The notes under the pieces: model-generated | Told to the model about the DNA's origin: nothing | Seen by the model: the letters and a program-made list of their open reading frames with translations, nothing else | Databases searched by the model: none | Shown: positions 15,374-24,523 of the stretch, in pieces | Position numbering within the stretch: the first letter of the stretch is position 1 | How the letters are laid out: each line of letters opens with the position of its first letter | Assembly: GCF_001552375.1 (NCBI RefSeq) | Contig: NZ_BCRB01000025.1 | Location: 1 to 46,084 of the forward strand | DNA from: Cellulomonas iranensis NBRC 101100 = JCM 18110 | GTDB taxonomy: Bacteria; Actinomycetota; Actinomycetes; Actinomycetales; Cellulomonadaceae | Length of the DNA: 46,084 nt | Reading direction: 5' to 3' | Made by a program: the position numbers and the translations under genes

Positions 15374-17320
15374 TCAGCCGGCGGCCTCGGCGAGGTCGCG
15401 GCCGGTGAGGTAGGAGATCATCCGCGCCGTCACGAAGCCCGAGGCGTACTGGTTCACGGCGCTGAACCGCTCGGAGTCCGTGCCGTTGCGCATGACCCCG
15501 GCAGCCTCGTACGACCCGACGCCGAGCACCGGGTCGACGTCGTGCGCCCGCAGCGCGTCGACCTCGGCGCCGAGCTGCTGCCGGCCCAGGTCGAGCGCGC
15601 GGTTCAGCGCCGCCTGCCACCGCACCCCCGTGATCTCGAAGCCCGGGCCCAGGTCGGCGTTGTTGTAGTACTTGTCGATGAGGCCCGCGTTGCGCACGTA
15701 GTTGGTGACGCCGTAGGCGAGGGCCGCGTAGTCGGCGTTCGGCTTGCCCTCGCCGATGTAGTCGGTGATCACGGGCAGCAGGCTGCGCTCGACGGTCGCG
15801 TACGCGACCGCCATGTCGGCGCCGCTCAGCCGCGCGAGCACGTCCTCCTCGCTCAGGCCGTGCTGCTGCGCGAGCGGCGCGACGACGATCTCGCGGAAGG
15901 CCGTGTGGTTGGCGTCGGCGCCGCGACGGAAGAAGTCGCCGACCGCCCCCAGGTCGACGTCCTCGTGCACGGGCGTGCCCGGGTTGTCGCGGCCGAGCTC
16001 GAACGTCGCCTGCGTCGACGTCAGCATCGCCTCGCTGAGCCGCGCGTACAGCAGCGGCCCGGACAGGTCGGTGAAGAGCTGCTCGAGCGACGCGTAGCCG
16101 CCCGCGTCGGACCGCGCCTTGATGCTCGCGATCATCTGGTGGGCGAACACCATGAGCGAGTACGCGTCGAACGTGCCCGCGTACCCCTGCACGAGGCCCT
16201 CGACGTCCGCGACGGTGCGCGGCGAGTACGTCGAGAGCTGGTCGAGGAACGACGTCACGCGTGCGCTCGTCGGGCCCAGGTCGAGCGCGTCGCGGAACAG
16301 CAGCTCGAGACCCGGCAGGCCCTGCGTGAACAGCGGGTTCATCCACTCCCCGGCGCCGACGAGCGTCTCGACGAGCATCGCGGCCTGCTGCGCCTCGAGG
16401 AACGCCCCGGCCTGCTGGCCCTGCTGCGCGAGGTCCCTCGCGTCGACCGACGCGGTCGCGGCCGCGTCGAGCAGGCCGGACGACGCGAGCGTCGTGCGGA
16501 TCTCCGCGGGCAGCGCCTCGAACCGGCGGAACGCGGTGTCGTAGCGCGCGAGCGTCGCCTCGACCTGCGCCGAGACCTTGTCGTACGACTGGTTCGACAG
16601 CCGCGGGTCGCCGCCCAGGCGCGGCGCCTCGAGCGGCTCGCCGGTGAGGTGCCCGTACGCCTCGTAGACGTCGCCGACCTCGATGACCTCGACGCCCTCG
16701 CGGTCGCCGAGCCGGACGACGTCGACGACCTCGCCGGCCTGGTTCGGCGAGTTGCGCTGCCCCAGCGGCACGAGGACGGTCGTGAAGCCCTCGTCGGCCG
16801 CGGCCTGCACCTTCTCGGGGATGCCGCCGACCGGGCCGATCGTGCCGGTCGGGTTGATCGTGCCGGTCATCGTGACGTCGTCGAGGAACGTGTCGCCGCG
16901 CTGCAGCGCGATGAGCCCGGCCGTCGTCAGGGCGCCCGCGCTCGGGCCGTCGACGCGCCCGCTCGTCTCGAACCGGAACTCGCCGCTCAGCGGCAGCCCC
17001 AGCAGCAGCGTCGAGACGATCGCCGCGTTCCACGCGCCGGCCTGCGCGGCGGGCCCGATGCCGCCGACCTCGTTCTCGGAGAGCTCGACGCGGAAGTCGC
17101 CGTCCGCGTGCGGGCGGCGCGTCAGCTCGGTCTCGCCGACCGCCCCCTCGCCCGACCCGGTGTACGCGAGCCAGCGGATGGTCAGCGAGCCGGGGCCCGG
17201 CTCGGGCGTCGCCGCGTCGGTGATTGTCGTGTCCGTGTCCGGCTCGTCGGCCGCCGTGCAGCCGGCGGCGAGCAGCGCCAGCACCGCCGCCGCGCCCGCC
17301 ACGCGCGTGATGCGTCCCAT
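15374..17320 (-). CDS. Lipoprotein with a Lon-type (S16) Ser/Lys protease domain
   Basis: A 648-residue protein with a lipobox, LAAGC (Cys21), so it is probably anchored on the outer face of the membrane. Residues about 85-185 match the Lon peptidase core: DGPSAGALTTAGLIAL with Ser127, then TGTINPTGTIGPVGGIPEKV with Lys170. The 43-residue Ser-Lys spacing equals that of the E. coli Lon dyad (Ser679/Lys722). There is no AAA+ domain and no PDZ domain; instead a roughly 450-residue, mostly helical C-terminal region of unknown function follows. I chose the ATG at 17320 because GGGAGGA stands just before it and the lipobox is then at the usual distance; a longer in-frame start exists upstream. It was probably derived from ATP-independent Lon-like proteases. 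Confidence 0.85.
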   Translation of the reverse strand: MGRITRVAGAAAVLALLAAGCTAADEPDTDTTITDAATPEPGPGSLTIRWLAYTGSGEGAVGETELTRRPHADGDFRVELSENEVGGIGPAAQAGAWNAAIVSTLLLGLPLSGEFRFETSGRVDGPSAGALTTAGLIALQRGDTFLDDVTMTGTINPTGTIGPVGGIPEKVQAAADEGFTTVLVPLGQRNSPNQAGEVVDVVRLGDREGVEVIEVGDVYEAYGHLTGEPLEAPRLGGDPRLSNQSYDKVSAQVEATLARYDTAFRRFEALPAEIRTTLASSGLLDAAATASVDARDLAQQGQQAGAFLEAQQAAMLVETLVGAGEWMNPLFTQGLPGLELLFRDALDLGPTSARVTSFLDQLSTYSPRTVADVEGLVQGYAGTFDAYSLMVFAHQMIASIKARSDAGGYASLEQLFTDLSGPLLYARLSEAMLTSTQATFELGRDNPGTPVHEDVDLGAVGDFFRRGADANHTAFREIVVAPLAQQHGLSEEDVLARLSGADMAVAYATVERSLLPVITDYIGEGKPNADYAALAYGVTNYVRNAGLIDKYYNNADLGPGFEITGVRWQAALNRALDLGRQQLGAEVDALRAHDVDPVLGVGSYEAAGVMRNGTDSERFSAVNQYASGFVTARMISYLTGRDLAEAAG

Positions 17321-17516
17321 GGGTCCTCCCGGTCTCCGGCGCGCGCGGGGGTCGCGCGTCGTCCGCGGGGCCGCGGGCACGCCGCTCGCCCCGTCGGCGA
17401 TGCTCGCCGCGTCACGGGCGGCGGCGCACCCGACCGGCGCGGGTCCGGACGATCCCGGACAAGCGGGACGGGCGTCCGGCCGTCACCGGGTCGGAGCGGT
17501 CACCGGGTGCGAGCGG

Positions 17517-17990
17517 TCACCAGCCGCGCAGCTCCGGGGAGGGCCCGGGGAACGCGGCGAACGTCGCGCGCTCCTCGTCGGTGAAGGGACGCGGCGTGTG
17601 CGTCGCGCGGTCGAGCTGCACCATCCGCGAGCGCGCGCGCAGCGCGACGCCCGCGTCGGGGCCGTCGCCGTCGAGCACCTCGTACGCGAAGTCGACCGAC
17701 GACCGACCCAGGCGCGGCACCCACACCTCGACGACGACGGGCGCGAGCCGGAACCGGATGGGTGCGACGTAGTCGATCTCGTGCTTGACGACCACCAGCA
17801 GCGACGCGGTCATGGCGCCGGCCTCGTCGACGCCCATGCGCGGGAAGAGCGTGAACCGCGCGTCGTCGAGGTACCGCAGGAACGCCGCGTTGTTGACGTG
17901 CCCGAACAGGTCGACGTCCGACCACCGCACCTGCATGACGACGCGGCCGCGCGCGCCGTCCCCGGCCTCGGGCCGTCCGCTCACGTCCAC
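17517..17990 (-). CDS. Acyl-CoA thioesterase, hotdog fold (4-HBT/YbgC-like)
   Basis: A 157-residue single-hotdog protein. The N-terminal VRWSDVDLFGHVNNAAFLRY carries the Asp and His-Val-Asn-Asn signature of 4-hydroxybenzoyl-CoA thioesterase-like enzymes. HEIDYVAPIRF and VDFAYEVLD follow in the expected order. It would hydrolyse a small or medium acyl-CoA; the specificity is unknown. The GTG at 17990 is placed 6 nt after TAGCGT (17997-18002), a leaderless arrangement; a second GTG at 17984 has a better-spaced GAGGGG and would shorten the protein by two residues. It lies just downstream of, and parallel to, the LysR gene. Confidence 0.88.
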   Translation of the reverse strand: MDVSGRPEAGDGARGRVVMQVRWSDVDLFGHVNNAAFLRYLDDARFTLFPRMGVDEAGAMTASLLVVVKHEIDYVAPIRFRLAPVVVEVWVPRLGRSSVDFAYEVLDGDGPDAGVALRARSRMVQLDRATHTPRPFTDEERATFAAFPGPSPELRGW

Positions 17991-17996
17991 CCCCTC

Positions 17997-18002
17997 ACGC
18001 TA
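17997..18002 (-). promoter_or_regulatory. -10 hexamer TAGCGT for the thioesterase gene
   Basis: On the minus strand TAGCGT-N6-GTG places the transcription start at the GTG of 17990. Confidence 0.5.
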
Positions 18003-18025
18003 CCCACCCGCGGGTCGCGCGCCCG

Positions 18026-19135
18026 TCAGGCGGGGGCGGCCGCCGACGTCAGGGCGTCGAGGGTCGCCACGACGGCGGGGACGCGCAGCAGGTCGCGCGT
18101 CGTGACCGCGTCGACCTGGCGTGCCGACGTCCCGTCGACGGGGCGCAGGACGACACCCGGCACGCCCGCGGCGGTCGCGCGCACGAGTCCCGGCAGCACG
18201 GCGACGCCGAGACCGGCGGCGACCAGGCCGAGGACCGCCGGGTAGTCGTCCGTCGCGTACGCGACGCGCGGCTCGAACCCGACCGCCCGCCCGGACGTCA
18301 GCAGGTGCCGCCGGCAGCGCGGGCACCCCGCGATCCACGTGTCGGCGGCGAGGTCGCCGAGCGCGAGACCGTCGACGGTCGCGGCCGGGTGGCCGGCCGG
18401 GAGCGCGACGAGCGTCGGGTCGGTGAGCAGCCGGCGGTGCACGAGGCGCGGGTCCGGGGCCGCCGTCGCCACGTCGTCCGCCGGGCGCTCGGCGTCGTCC
18501 GTGCCGCGTACCGTCCGGGCCAGGTCGTCGTAGGCGAACGTGAGCACCACGTCGGCCTCGCCCGCGGCGAGCAGCGCGACGGACTCGGGCGGCTCGGCCT
18601 CGACGAGCGTGACGGACAGCCCCGGGTGGCGCACGCGCAGGTCCGCGAGCGCGCGCGGCACGAGCGTCGCGCACGCGGACGGGAACGCGACGAGCCGCAC
18701 GACGCCCGCGCGCAGCCCGGTGAGCGCGGCGACCTCGGCCGATGCGGCGTGCAGCGCGGCGGACACGGTCGCCCCGTGGCGGGCCAGCACCCGCCCCGCC
18801 TCCGTGAGCCGCACGGACCGTCCGCTGCGGTCGAGCACCGCGGTGCCGAGGCGGCGCTCGAGGCGGCGCAGGTGCTGCGACACGGCGGGCTGGCTAACGC
18901 CGAGCGCGGCGGCCGCGGCCGTGAGCGTGCCGTGCTCGGCGACGGCCTGGACCATGCGCAGCGCGGCCACGTCGAGCGCGTGCGCGGGGAACGTCCGGGG
19001 GACGTCGGCGACCGGGGGCGGCTCGCCGTCGGCGGTGACGACGACGGGCGCTGGCGTGCCGGGCGCCCGGACGTCCCGGTCGTCCGCGGACGCCCGGGTG
19101 CGGCCGCGTGCGCCGTGGTGGCGGGTGGGCGACAT
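18026..19135 (-). CDS. LysR-family transcriptional regulator
   Basis: A 369-residue protein. An unusual Pro/Arg-rich extension of about 52 residues precedes the LysR winged helix (LDVAALRMVQAVAEHGTLTAAAAALGVSQPAVSQHLRRLE, given as two motifs: AAAALGVSQPAV and SQHLRRLERRLG). A substrate-binding domain follows (VRLVAFPSACATLVPRAL, AYATDDYPAVLGLVAAGLGVAV). The ATG is supported by TATGGT ending 6 nt upstream (leaderless). It is transcribed away from a class V aminotransferase gene across an 81-bp gap, the classical layout of a LysR regulator and its target. The effector is not predictable. A conserved C-x2-C (CPRC, near residue 270) within the effector domain is an oddity. Confidence 0.92.
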   Translation of the reverse strand: MSPTRHHGARGRTRASADDRDVRAPGTPAPVVVTADGEPPPVADVPRTFPAHALDVAALRMVQAVAEHGTLTAAAAALGVSQPAVSQHLRRLERRLGTAVLDRSGRSVRLTEAGRVLARHGATVSAALHAASAEVAALTGLRAGVVRLVAFPSACATLVPRALADLRVRHPGLSVTLVEAEPPESVALLAAGEADVVLTFAYDDLARTVRGTDDAERPADDVATAAPDPRLVHRRLLTDPTLVALPAGHPAATVDGLALGDLAADTWIAGCPRCRRHLLTSGRAVGFEPRVAYATDDYPAVLGLVAAGLGVAVLPGLVRATAAGVPGVVLRPVDGTSARQVDAVTTRDLLRVPAVVATLDALTSAAAPA

Positions 19136-19141
19136 GGCCGA

Positions 19142-19147
19142 ACCATA
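19142..19147 (-). promoter_or_regulatory. -10 hexamer TATGGT for the LysR gene
   Basis: On the minus strand TATGGT-N6-ATG supports the start at 19135 and therefore the N-terminal extension. Confidence 0.5.
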
Positions 19148-19163
19148 ACTGTCGGTGATGCAG

Positions 19164-19180
19164 GGCCGTCATGACTGGCC
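19164..19180. promoter_or_regulatory. Imperfect palindrome, candidate LysR operator
   Basis: GGCCGTCATGACTGGCC contains the perfect 8-bp palindrome GTCATGAC (19168-19175), flanked by GGCC on both sides. It lies midway between the divergent LysR and aminotransferase starts, where a LysR-type regulator would bind. Confidence 0.4.
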
Positions 19181-19216
19181 GTTGTGTGATGTCATCGGCT
19201 CCGTGAGGGTGGACGC

Positions 19217-20311
19217 ATGACGACCGTCACCCCCGCCGCCCCGCGTCCGGGCACCCTGCCGCTGGCCGACCTGCGGGCGATGTTCCGGCGCGTCCCCGGG
19301 CACATCGACGCCGCGACGTCGGGCCTGCCGCTCACGGCGACCGCCGACGCGCTGCGCTCGGCCCTCGACGCGTGGACCGCGGGCGAGGCGACCCCCGCCA
19401 CCTACGACGTGTCGGTCGCCGCGTCACGCGCCGCGTACGCACGCGTCGCGGGCGTCGACGTCACGCGCGTCGCGATCGGCGCGCAGACGTCGCCGCTGGT
19501 CGGGCTCGTCGCGGCGGCGGTGCCGGACGGTGGTCGGGTCGTCGTCGCGGAGGACGACTTCACGTCGGTCACGTACCCGTTCCTCGCGCACGCCGACCGC
19601 GGGGTGACCGTGCGGGCGGTGCCGGTCGGGCACCTGGCCGAGGCGGCCGCCGACGGCTGCGACGTCGTCGCGACGTCGCTCGTGCAGTCGCGCGACGGGC
19701 GCGTCGCCGACGTCGGGGCCGTGCGCGCCGCGGCCGCGCGGGTCGGTGCGGTCAGCCTCGTCGACGTCACGCAGGCGGCCGGCTGGCTGCCGCTCGTCCC
19801 CGCACCGGCGGACCACGCGGACGTCACGGTGTGCTCGGCGTACAAGTGGCTGTGCGCGCCGCGCGGCACGGCGTTCGCGACGACGACGCCCGCCGCGGCC
19901 GCGCGGCTGCGCCCGCTCGCGGCCAACTGGTACGCGGGCGACGACCCGTGGGCGTCGGTCTACGGCACCGACATGCGCCTGGCCTCCGACGGACGCCGGT
20001 TCGACACGTCGCCCGCGTGGCTGAGCTGGGTCGGCGCCGCACCCGCGCTCGACGCGTTCGCGCGCGTCGACGTCGCCGCGGTGCACGCGCACGACGTCGG
20101 GCTCGCGGACGACCTGCGCGGCCGGCTGGGGCTGGACCCGGCCGGCTCCGCGATCGTGTCCCTGGCCGACGACGACGGCTCCGTCCGCGCACGCCTCGAC
20201 GCCGCCGGCCTGCGGGTCGCGGGGCGCGGCGGCGGCGTCCGGCTCGCGTTCCACGTCTGGAACGACTCCGACGACGTCGACCGCGTGGTCGCCGCGCTCG
20301 ACGCGGCCTGA
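19217..20311 (+). CDS. Class V aminotransferase-fold PLP enzyme (SufS/Csd-like)
   Basis: A 364-residue fold-type I PLP enzyme of the class V group. HIDAATSGLPL marks the N-terminal substrate loop. VVVAEDDFTSVTYPF lies in the large domain, VSLVDVTQAAGWLPL holds the Asp/Gln pair that contacts PLP, and SAYKWLCAPRGTAF carries the Schiff-base Lys210. The SufS-type catalytic Cys loop is not obvious, so an aminotransferase, lyase or epimerase is as likely as a cysteine desulfurase. No suf genes are near. GAGGG precedes the ATG. It is divergent from, and presumably controlled by, the LysR regulator. Confidence 0.88.
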   Translation: MTTVTPAAPRPGTLPLADLRAMFRRVPGHIDAATSGLPLTATADALRSALDAWTAGEATPATYDVSVAASRAAYARVAGVDVTRVAIGAQTSPLVGLVAAAVPDGGRVVVAEDDFTSVTYPFLAHADRGVTVRAVPVGHLAEAAADGCDVVATSLVQSRDGRVADVGAVRAAAARVGAVSLVDVTQAAGWLPLVPAPADHADVTVCSAYKWLCAPRGTAFATTTPAAAARLRPLAANWYAGDDPWASVYGTDMRLASDGRRFDTSPAWLSWVGAAPALDAFARVDVAAVHAHDVGLADDLRGRLGLDPAGSAIVSLADDDGSVRARLDAAGLRVAGRGGGVRLAFHVWNDSDDVDRVVAALDAA

Positions 20312-20329
20312 CCGCGCGCCGACGGCGCC

Positions 20330-20335
20330 TACGCT
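20330..20335 (+). promoter_or_regulatory. Candidate -10 element TACGCT for the sirtuin gene
   Basis: TACGCT lies 29 nt before the GTG at 20365 and is followed by a GGGAG ribosome site. Confidence 0.35.
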
Positions 20336-20364
20336 CGACGGCAGCCGCCGACCCCGGGAGAACC

Positions 20365-21105
20365 GTGCCGCACCACCACCACGCACCGACCGTCACCGTG
20401 CTGACCGGCGCGGGGATCTCGACGTCGTCGGGCGTGCCCGACTTCCGCGGGCCGCAGGGCGTGTGGACGCGGGACCCGGCCGCGGCCGAGCTGCTCGAGA
20501 TCGACCGGTACGTGCGCGACGCGGGCGTCCGCGCACGCGGCTGGCGCACGTGGGCCGGGCACCCGGTGTGGCACGCGCGACCCACCCCGGCGCACCGCGC
20601 GCTCGTCGAGCTCGAGCGCGCGGGGGTGCTGATCGCGACGCTCACGCAGAACTTCGACGGCCTGCACCAGGTCGCGGGCGCCGACCCCGCGTCGGTCGTC
20701 GAGCTGCACGGGTCGCTCGCGACGACGTCGTGCCTGCGCTGCGGCGCGGGCGTCCCGACGCGCGACGTGCTCGACCGGCTGGCCGCGGAGCCGGACCCGG
20801 CGTGCACGGCGTGCGGCGGCGTGCTCAAGCCCGACGTCGTGTACTTCGGCGAGCTGCTGCCCGACGACGCCCTGGCCCGTGCCGTCGCAGCCACGACCGA
20901 CGCGCACACGTTCGTCGCGATCGGCACGACGCTGACGGTGCACCCCGTCGCGGGCCTGGCCCCGCTCGCGGTCGACGCGGGCGCACGCCTGGTGGTCGTC
21001 AACGCCGAGCCGACCCCGTACGACCACCTCGCCGACGAGGTCGTCCGCGCCCCCATCGACGAGGCCGTCCCGGCCCTGGTCCGCGACCTCCTCGCCACCC
21101 CCTGA
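20365..21105 (+). CDS. Sir2-family NAD-dependent protein deacylase
   Basis: A 246-residue sirtuin with all core motifs. GAGISTSSGVPDFRG binds NAD. TQNFDGLH corresponds to the usual TQN(I/V)DGLH, with Phe at the variable position. His115 in ELHG is the catalytic base. A zinc ribbon holds C123, C126, C147 and C150, and GTTLTVHPVAGL closes the Rossmann fold. It removes acyl groups from lysine using NAD. The GTG start has GGGAG at good spacing; an odd run of four His follows Pro2. The Ala/Tyr/Arg signature of desuccinylase-type (CobB/SIRT5) enzymes is not evident, so a deacetylase is the more likely activity. Confidence 0.93.
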   Translation: MPHHHHAPTVTVLTGAGISTSSGVPDFRGPQGVWTRDPAAAELLEIDRYVRDAGVRARGWRTWAGHPVWHARPTPAHRALVELERAGVLIATLTQNFDGLHQVAGADPASVVELHGSLATTSCLRCGAGVPTRDVLDRLAAEPDPACTACGGVLKPDVVYFGELLPDDALARAVAATTDAHTFVAIGTTLTVHPVAGLAPLAVDAGARLVVVNAEPTPYDHLADEVVRAPIDEAVPALVRDLLATP

Positions 21106-21130
21106 CCCACCCGCCGCACCACCACCCGCC

Positions 21131-21215
21131 CGCGAGAGAGCGATCCAGCACCTCCTACCGGCGCGCAGGCAGACCTGAGCACCCGCGCGAGAGAGCGATC
21201 GAGCACCACCGGCGC
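21131..21215. repeat. Imperfect direct repeat, two copies
   Basis: CGCGAGAGAGCGATC(C/G)AGCACC occurs at 21131-21152 and 21186-21207 with one difference. After a 4-nt insert in the first copy, both copies continue ACCGGCGC. The copies start 55 bp apart, in the intergenic space between the sirtuin and hydrolase genes. Function unknown. Confidence 0.6.
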
Positions 21216-21329
21216 ACCGCACGGTCCGTCCGTGCACGCGCGACGTCCGACCGCGTCGCGCGTGCACGGGAGCGCGACGGCGACGTCCGTGCCACGGTGC
21301 TGTGCGGTCGGGTGCGGGAGGATGCAGGG

Positions 21330-21893
21330 ATGGCGGACGTGCGGGTGCTACGGGACGGACCGGGTCCGGCGGAGGTCGCGGGCGTGCTCCTGACGCCGGG
21401 CGCGAGCGCGACGCGGGACCACGCGACGCTCGTCGCGCTCGACGCGGCCCTCACCGACGCGGGCGTGCCCGTGCGGCGCGTCGACCTGCCACGCGGCGCA
21501 CGCGCGGCCCCCACGCGCGTCGTCGAGGAGACCACGGCGTTCGCGGCCGACCTGGGCGTCGGCACCGACCGGCTCGTGGTCGGCGGTCGTTCGTTCGGGG
21601 GACGCATGTGCTCGGTCGCGGTCGCCGACGGGCTGCCGGTCGCGGGCCTGCTGCTGCTGTCGTACCCGCTGCACCCGCCCGCGAAGCCCGAGACGCTGCG
21701 CGTCGCGCACCTGCCGCGCGTCACCGTCCCCGTGCTCGCGGTGAGCGGCGCGAGCGACCCCTACGGCAGCCCCGCCGAGCTGACCGAGCACCTCGCAACG
21801 CTCGCCGGTCCGGTCACGCTCGTCACGGTCCCCGGCGGGCACGCCCCCGCCGACCCGCCCGTCGTCGACGCGGTCCGCACCTGGCTCACCTGA
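21330..21893 (+). CDS. Small alpha/beta hydrolase (KANL3/Tex30-like)
   Basis: A 187-residue minimal alpha/beta hydrolase. AGVLLTPGASATRDH forms the first strand and oxyanion region. Ser88 sits in the nucleophile elbow GGRSFGGRM. SGASDPYGSP supplies the acid and PGGHAP the histidine. This short form, lacking a cap domain, resembles the KANL3/Tex30 and dienelactone-hydrolase-like families. The substrate is unknown. GGGAGGA lies 7 nt before the ATG. It stands alone between the sirtuin gene and the MoxR operon. Confidence 0.85.
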   Translation: MADVRVLRDGPGPAEVAGVLLTPGASATRDHATLVALDAALTDAGVPVRRVDLPRGARAAPTRVVEETTAFAADLGVGTDRLVVGGRSFGGRMCSVAVADGLPVAGLLLLSYPLHPPAKPETLRVAHLPRVTVPVLAVSGASDPYGSPAELTEHLATLAGPVTLVTVPGGHAPADPPVVDAVRTWLT

Positions 21894-22065
21894 CCGACCA
21901 CCGGACCCACCGCCGTCACCCCGTCGAACGCGGAGCTCTGCCGCTACCCGGTGCCGAGAACCGGCCGAACCCCGCACTCGACCGCGGGTGGTGGCGGTGG
22001 TGGGGCACGGCGACACGCGGTGCCCGCCCGACACGCCCGAGCGCGCGGGCGTGCGTTGTCACAGG

Positions 22066-22071
22066 TAACCT
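22066..22071 (+). promoter_or_regulatory. -10 hexamer TAACCT for the MoxR operon, inside palindrome CAGGTAACCTG
   Basis: TAACCT-N7-GTG puts the transcription start at the moxR start codon, and no Shine-Dalgarno is visible. The hexamer lies inside CAGGTAACCTG, whose 5-bp arms are perfectly symmetrical around one base; it could be an operator. Confidence 0.5.
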
Positions 22072-22078
22072 GCCCGCC

Positions 22079-23071
<993 letters not shown>

Positions 23072-23076
23072 GCCCC

Positions 23077-24042
23077 GTGCCCGCCCGGTCCCGCCTCGCG
23101 CTCGTCCGCGCGCGCCTCGAGCTGCCCACGCTCCGGCGCGCCACGGGCCTGCTCGACGGACGGCACCGCGCGGTCTGGAAGGGCCACGGCGACGAGGTCG
23201 ACGACCTGCACGTCTACACGCCGGGCGACGACGTGGGCGACATCGACTGGCGCGCGTCGGCGCGCTCGGCGCAGCCCGTGGTCAAGCGGTACGTCGAGAC
23301 GTCGAACGTCACGCTCGTGCTGGTCGTCGACACCGGGCGGCACATGACCGCGACGTCGGCCGGCGGCGAGCCCAAGCACGAGGTCGCGCAGCTCGTGGCC
23401 GACGTGGTCGCGCACCTCGCGCACCAGCGCGGCGACCGCGTCGCCCTCGTGGCGGGCGACGCGGGCCGTGTGGTCGAGGTGCCGTCGGGCGCGGGGACGA
23501 CGCACCTGGAGGTGCTGCTGCGGCGCGTGCAGCGCACGTTCGACCCCGACGCGCCCGAGGGCGCCCTGGCGCGCCTGCTGGACCGCGTGCTGCGCGGCAC
23601 GCCGCGCCGGTCCCTGGTGGTCGTCGTGACCGACGAGGCGCGCCCGGGCGAGGCCGACGAGCGCGCGCTCGCGCGGCTGCGCACGCGGCACGAGGTGATG
23701 GTCGTGCAGGTCGTCGACGCGGATCTGTTCGCGGCCGGTCTGGGCGCCGCGCCGGGGTCGCTCGCGGGCGGCTCGGCGGCGACCGAGCGCGGCCGGCCCG
23801 TGGTCGCGCCGCCGCGCGGGCGCCGCGTGCGGGACGTCGTGACGGGATGGTCGCTGCCCGCCTACCTGCGGGGCCGCCGCGCCGTGCGCGACGCCGTGGC
23901 CGCGGCGCGCACCGAGCGGCACGCGCAGGTCGAGGGCAGGCTGCGGCGGCTGGGCGTGCGGTCGGTGAGCGTCGAGAGCACGCACGACGTGCTCGACGAG
24001 ATGGTCGCGCTGCTGGGGAGGTCGCGCCGTGCCGGCCGCTGA
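23077..24042 (+). CDS. DUF58-domain protein
   Basis: A 321-residue protein with the DUF58 signature YTPGDDVGDIDWRASARS followed by a degenerate VWA-like fold (LVLVVDTGRHM, in which the MIDAS serines are not conserved). It has no membrane segment. DUF58 proteins almost always follow MoxR and are thought to be adaptors or substrates of the ATPase. The GTG begins 6 nt after the moxR stop; the 3' end overlaps the next gene by 14 bp. Confidence 0.9.
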   Translation: MPARSRLALVRARLELPTLRRATGLLDGRHRAVWKGHGDEVDDLHVYTPGDDVGDIDWRASARSAQPVVKRYVETSNVTLVLVVDTGRHMTATSAGGEPKHEVAQLVADVVAHLAHQRGDRVALVAGDAGRVVEVPSGAGTTHLEVLLRRVQRTFDPDAPEGALARLLDRVLRGTPRRSLVVVVTDEARPGEADERALARLRTRHEVMVVQVVDADLFAAGLGAAPGSLAGGSAATERGRPVVAPPRGRRVRDVVTGWSLPAYLRGRRAVRDAVAAARTERHAQVEGRLRRLGVRSVSVESTHDVLDEMVALLGRSRRAGR

Positions 24043-24523
24043 GCTCGTCGACCCGATGCCGTTCTCGTGGTGGTGGCCGTGGGTCGCCGGCGCGATCGTC
24101 GTGCTGGTCGCCGCGTGGTTCGTGGGCGTGCTGCTGTGGACGCGCCGCCCCGCCGGCGCACCGCCCGAGCCCACCCCGGCCCCCGCCGCGCGCCCCGCGG
24201 CGAAGGCGAGCACCGACCCGTGGGCGATGCTGCGCGCCACGACGCTCGCGCGCCTCGACGAGGTCGAGCGGCGCTACCGCGCGGGTGACGTCGACGCGCG
24301 CGGCGCGCACCTCGAGCTGCGCGCCGCGGTCCGCGAGTTCGCGAGCGTCCGCACGGGCGTCGACACCACGACCATGACGGCCTCGCAGGCGCGCGAGCGC
24401 CGCGAGACGCGCCCCCTCGCACCGCTGCTCGAGCAGTCGTCGGTGCCCGCGTTCGCCCGGTCGTCCCGCACGCGCGTCACGCGCTCGCTGGACCAGGCCC
24501 GGGCACGGGTGCGCTCGTGGTGA
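24029..24523 (+). CDS. Single-pass membrane protein of the MoxR operon
   Basis: A 164-residue protein with one N-terminal membrane span (WWWPWVAGAIVVLVAAWFVGVLLW), a Pro/Ala linker and a soluble helical domain rich in Arg, Glu and Ala (from about residue 65). GGGGAGG (24014-24020) precedes the GTG, which lies inside the end of the DUF58 gene. The position matches the DUF4381/BatD-like small membrane partner of Bat operons, but there is no motif I can rely on. Confidence 0.75.
   Translation: MPAAELVDPMPFSWWWPWVAGAIVVLVAAWFVGVLLWTRRPAGAPPEPTPAPAARPAAKASTDPWAMLRATTLARLDEVERRYRAGDVDARGAHLELRAAVREFASVRTGVDTTTMTASQARERRETRPLAPLLEQSSVPAFARSSRTRVTRSLDQARARVRSW

Noticed and set aside
19217..20311. 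Cysteine desulfurase of a SUF system
   Set aside because: No suf genes are adjacent and the catalytic Cys loop is not evident; only the class V PLP fold is supported.
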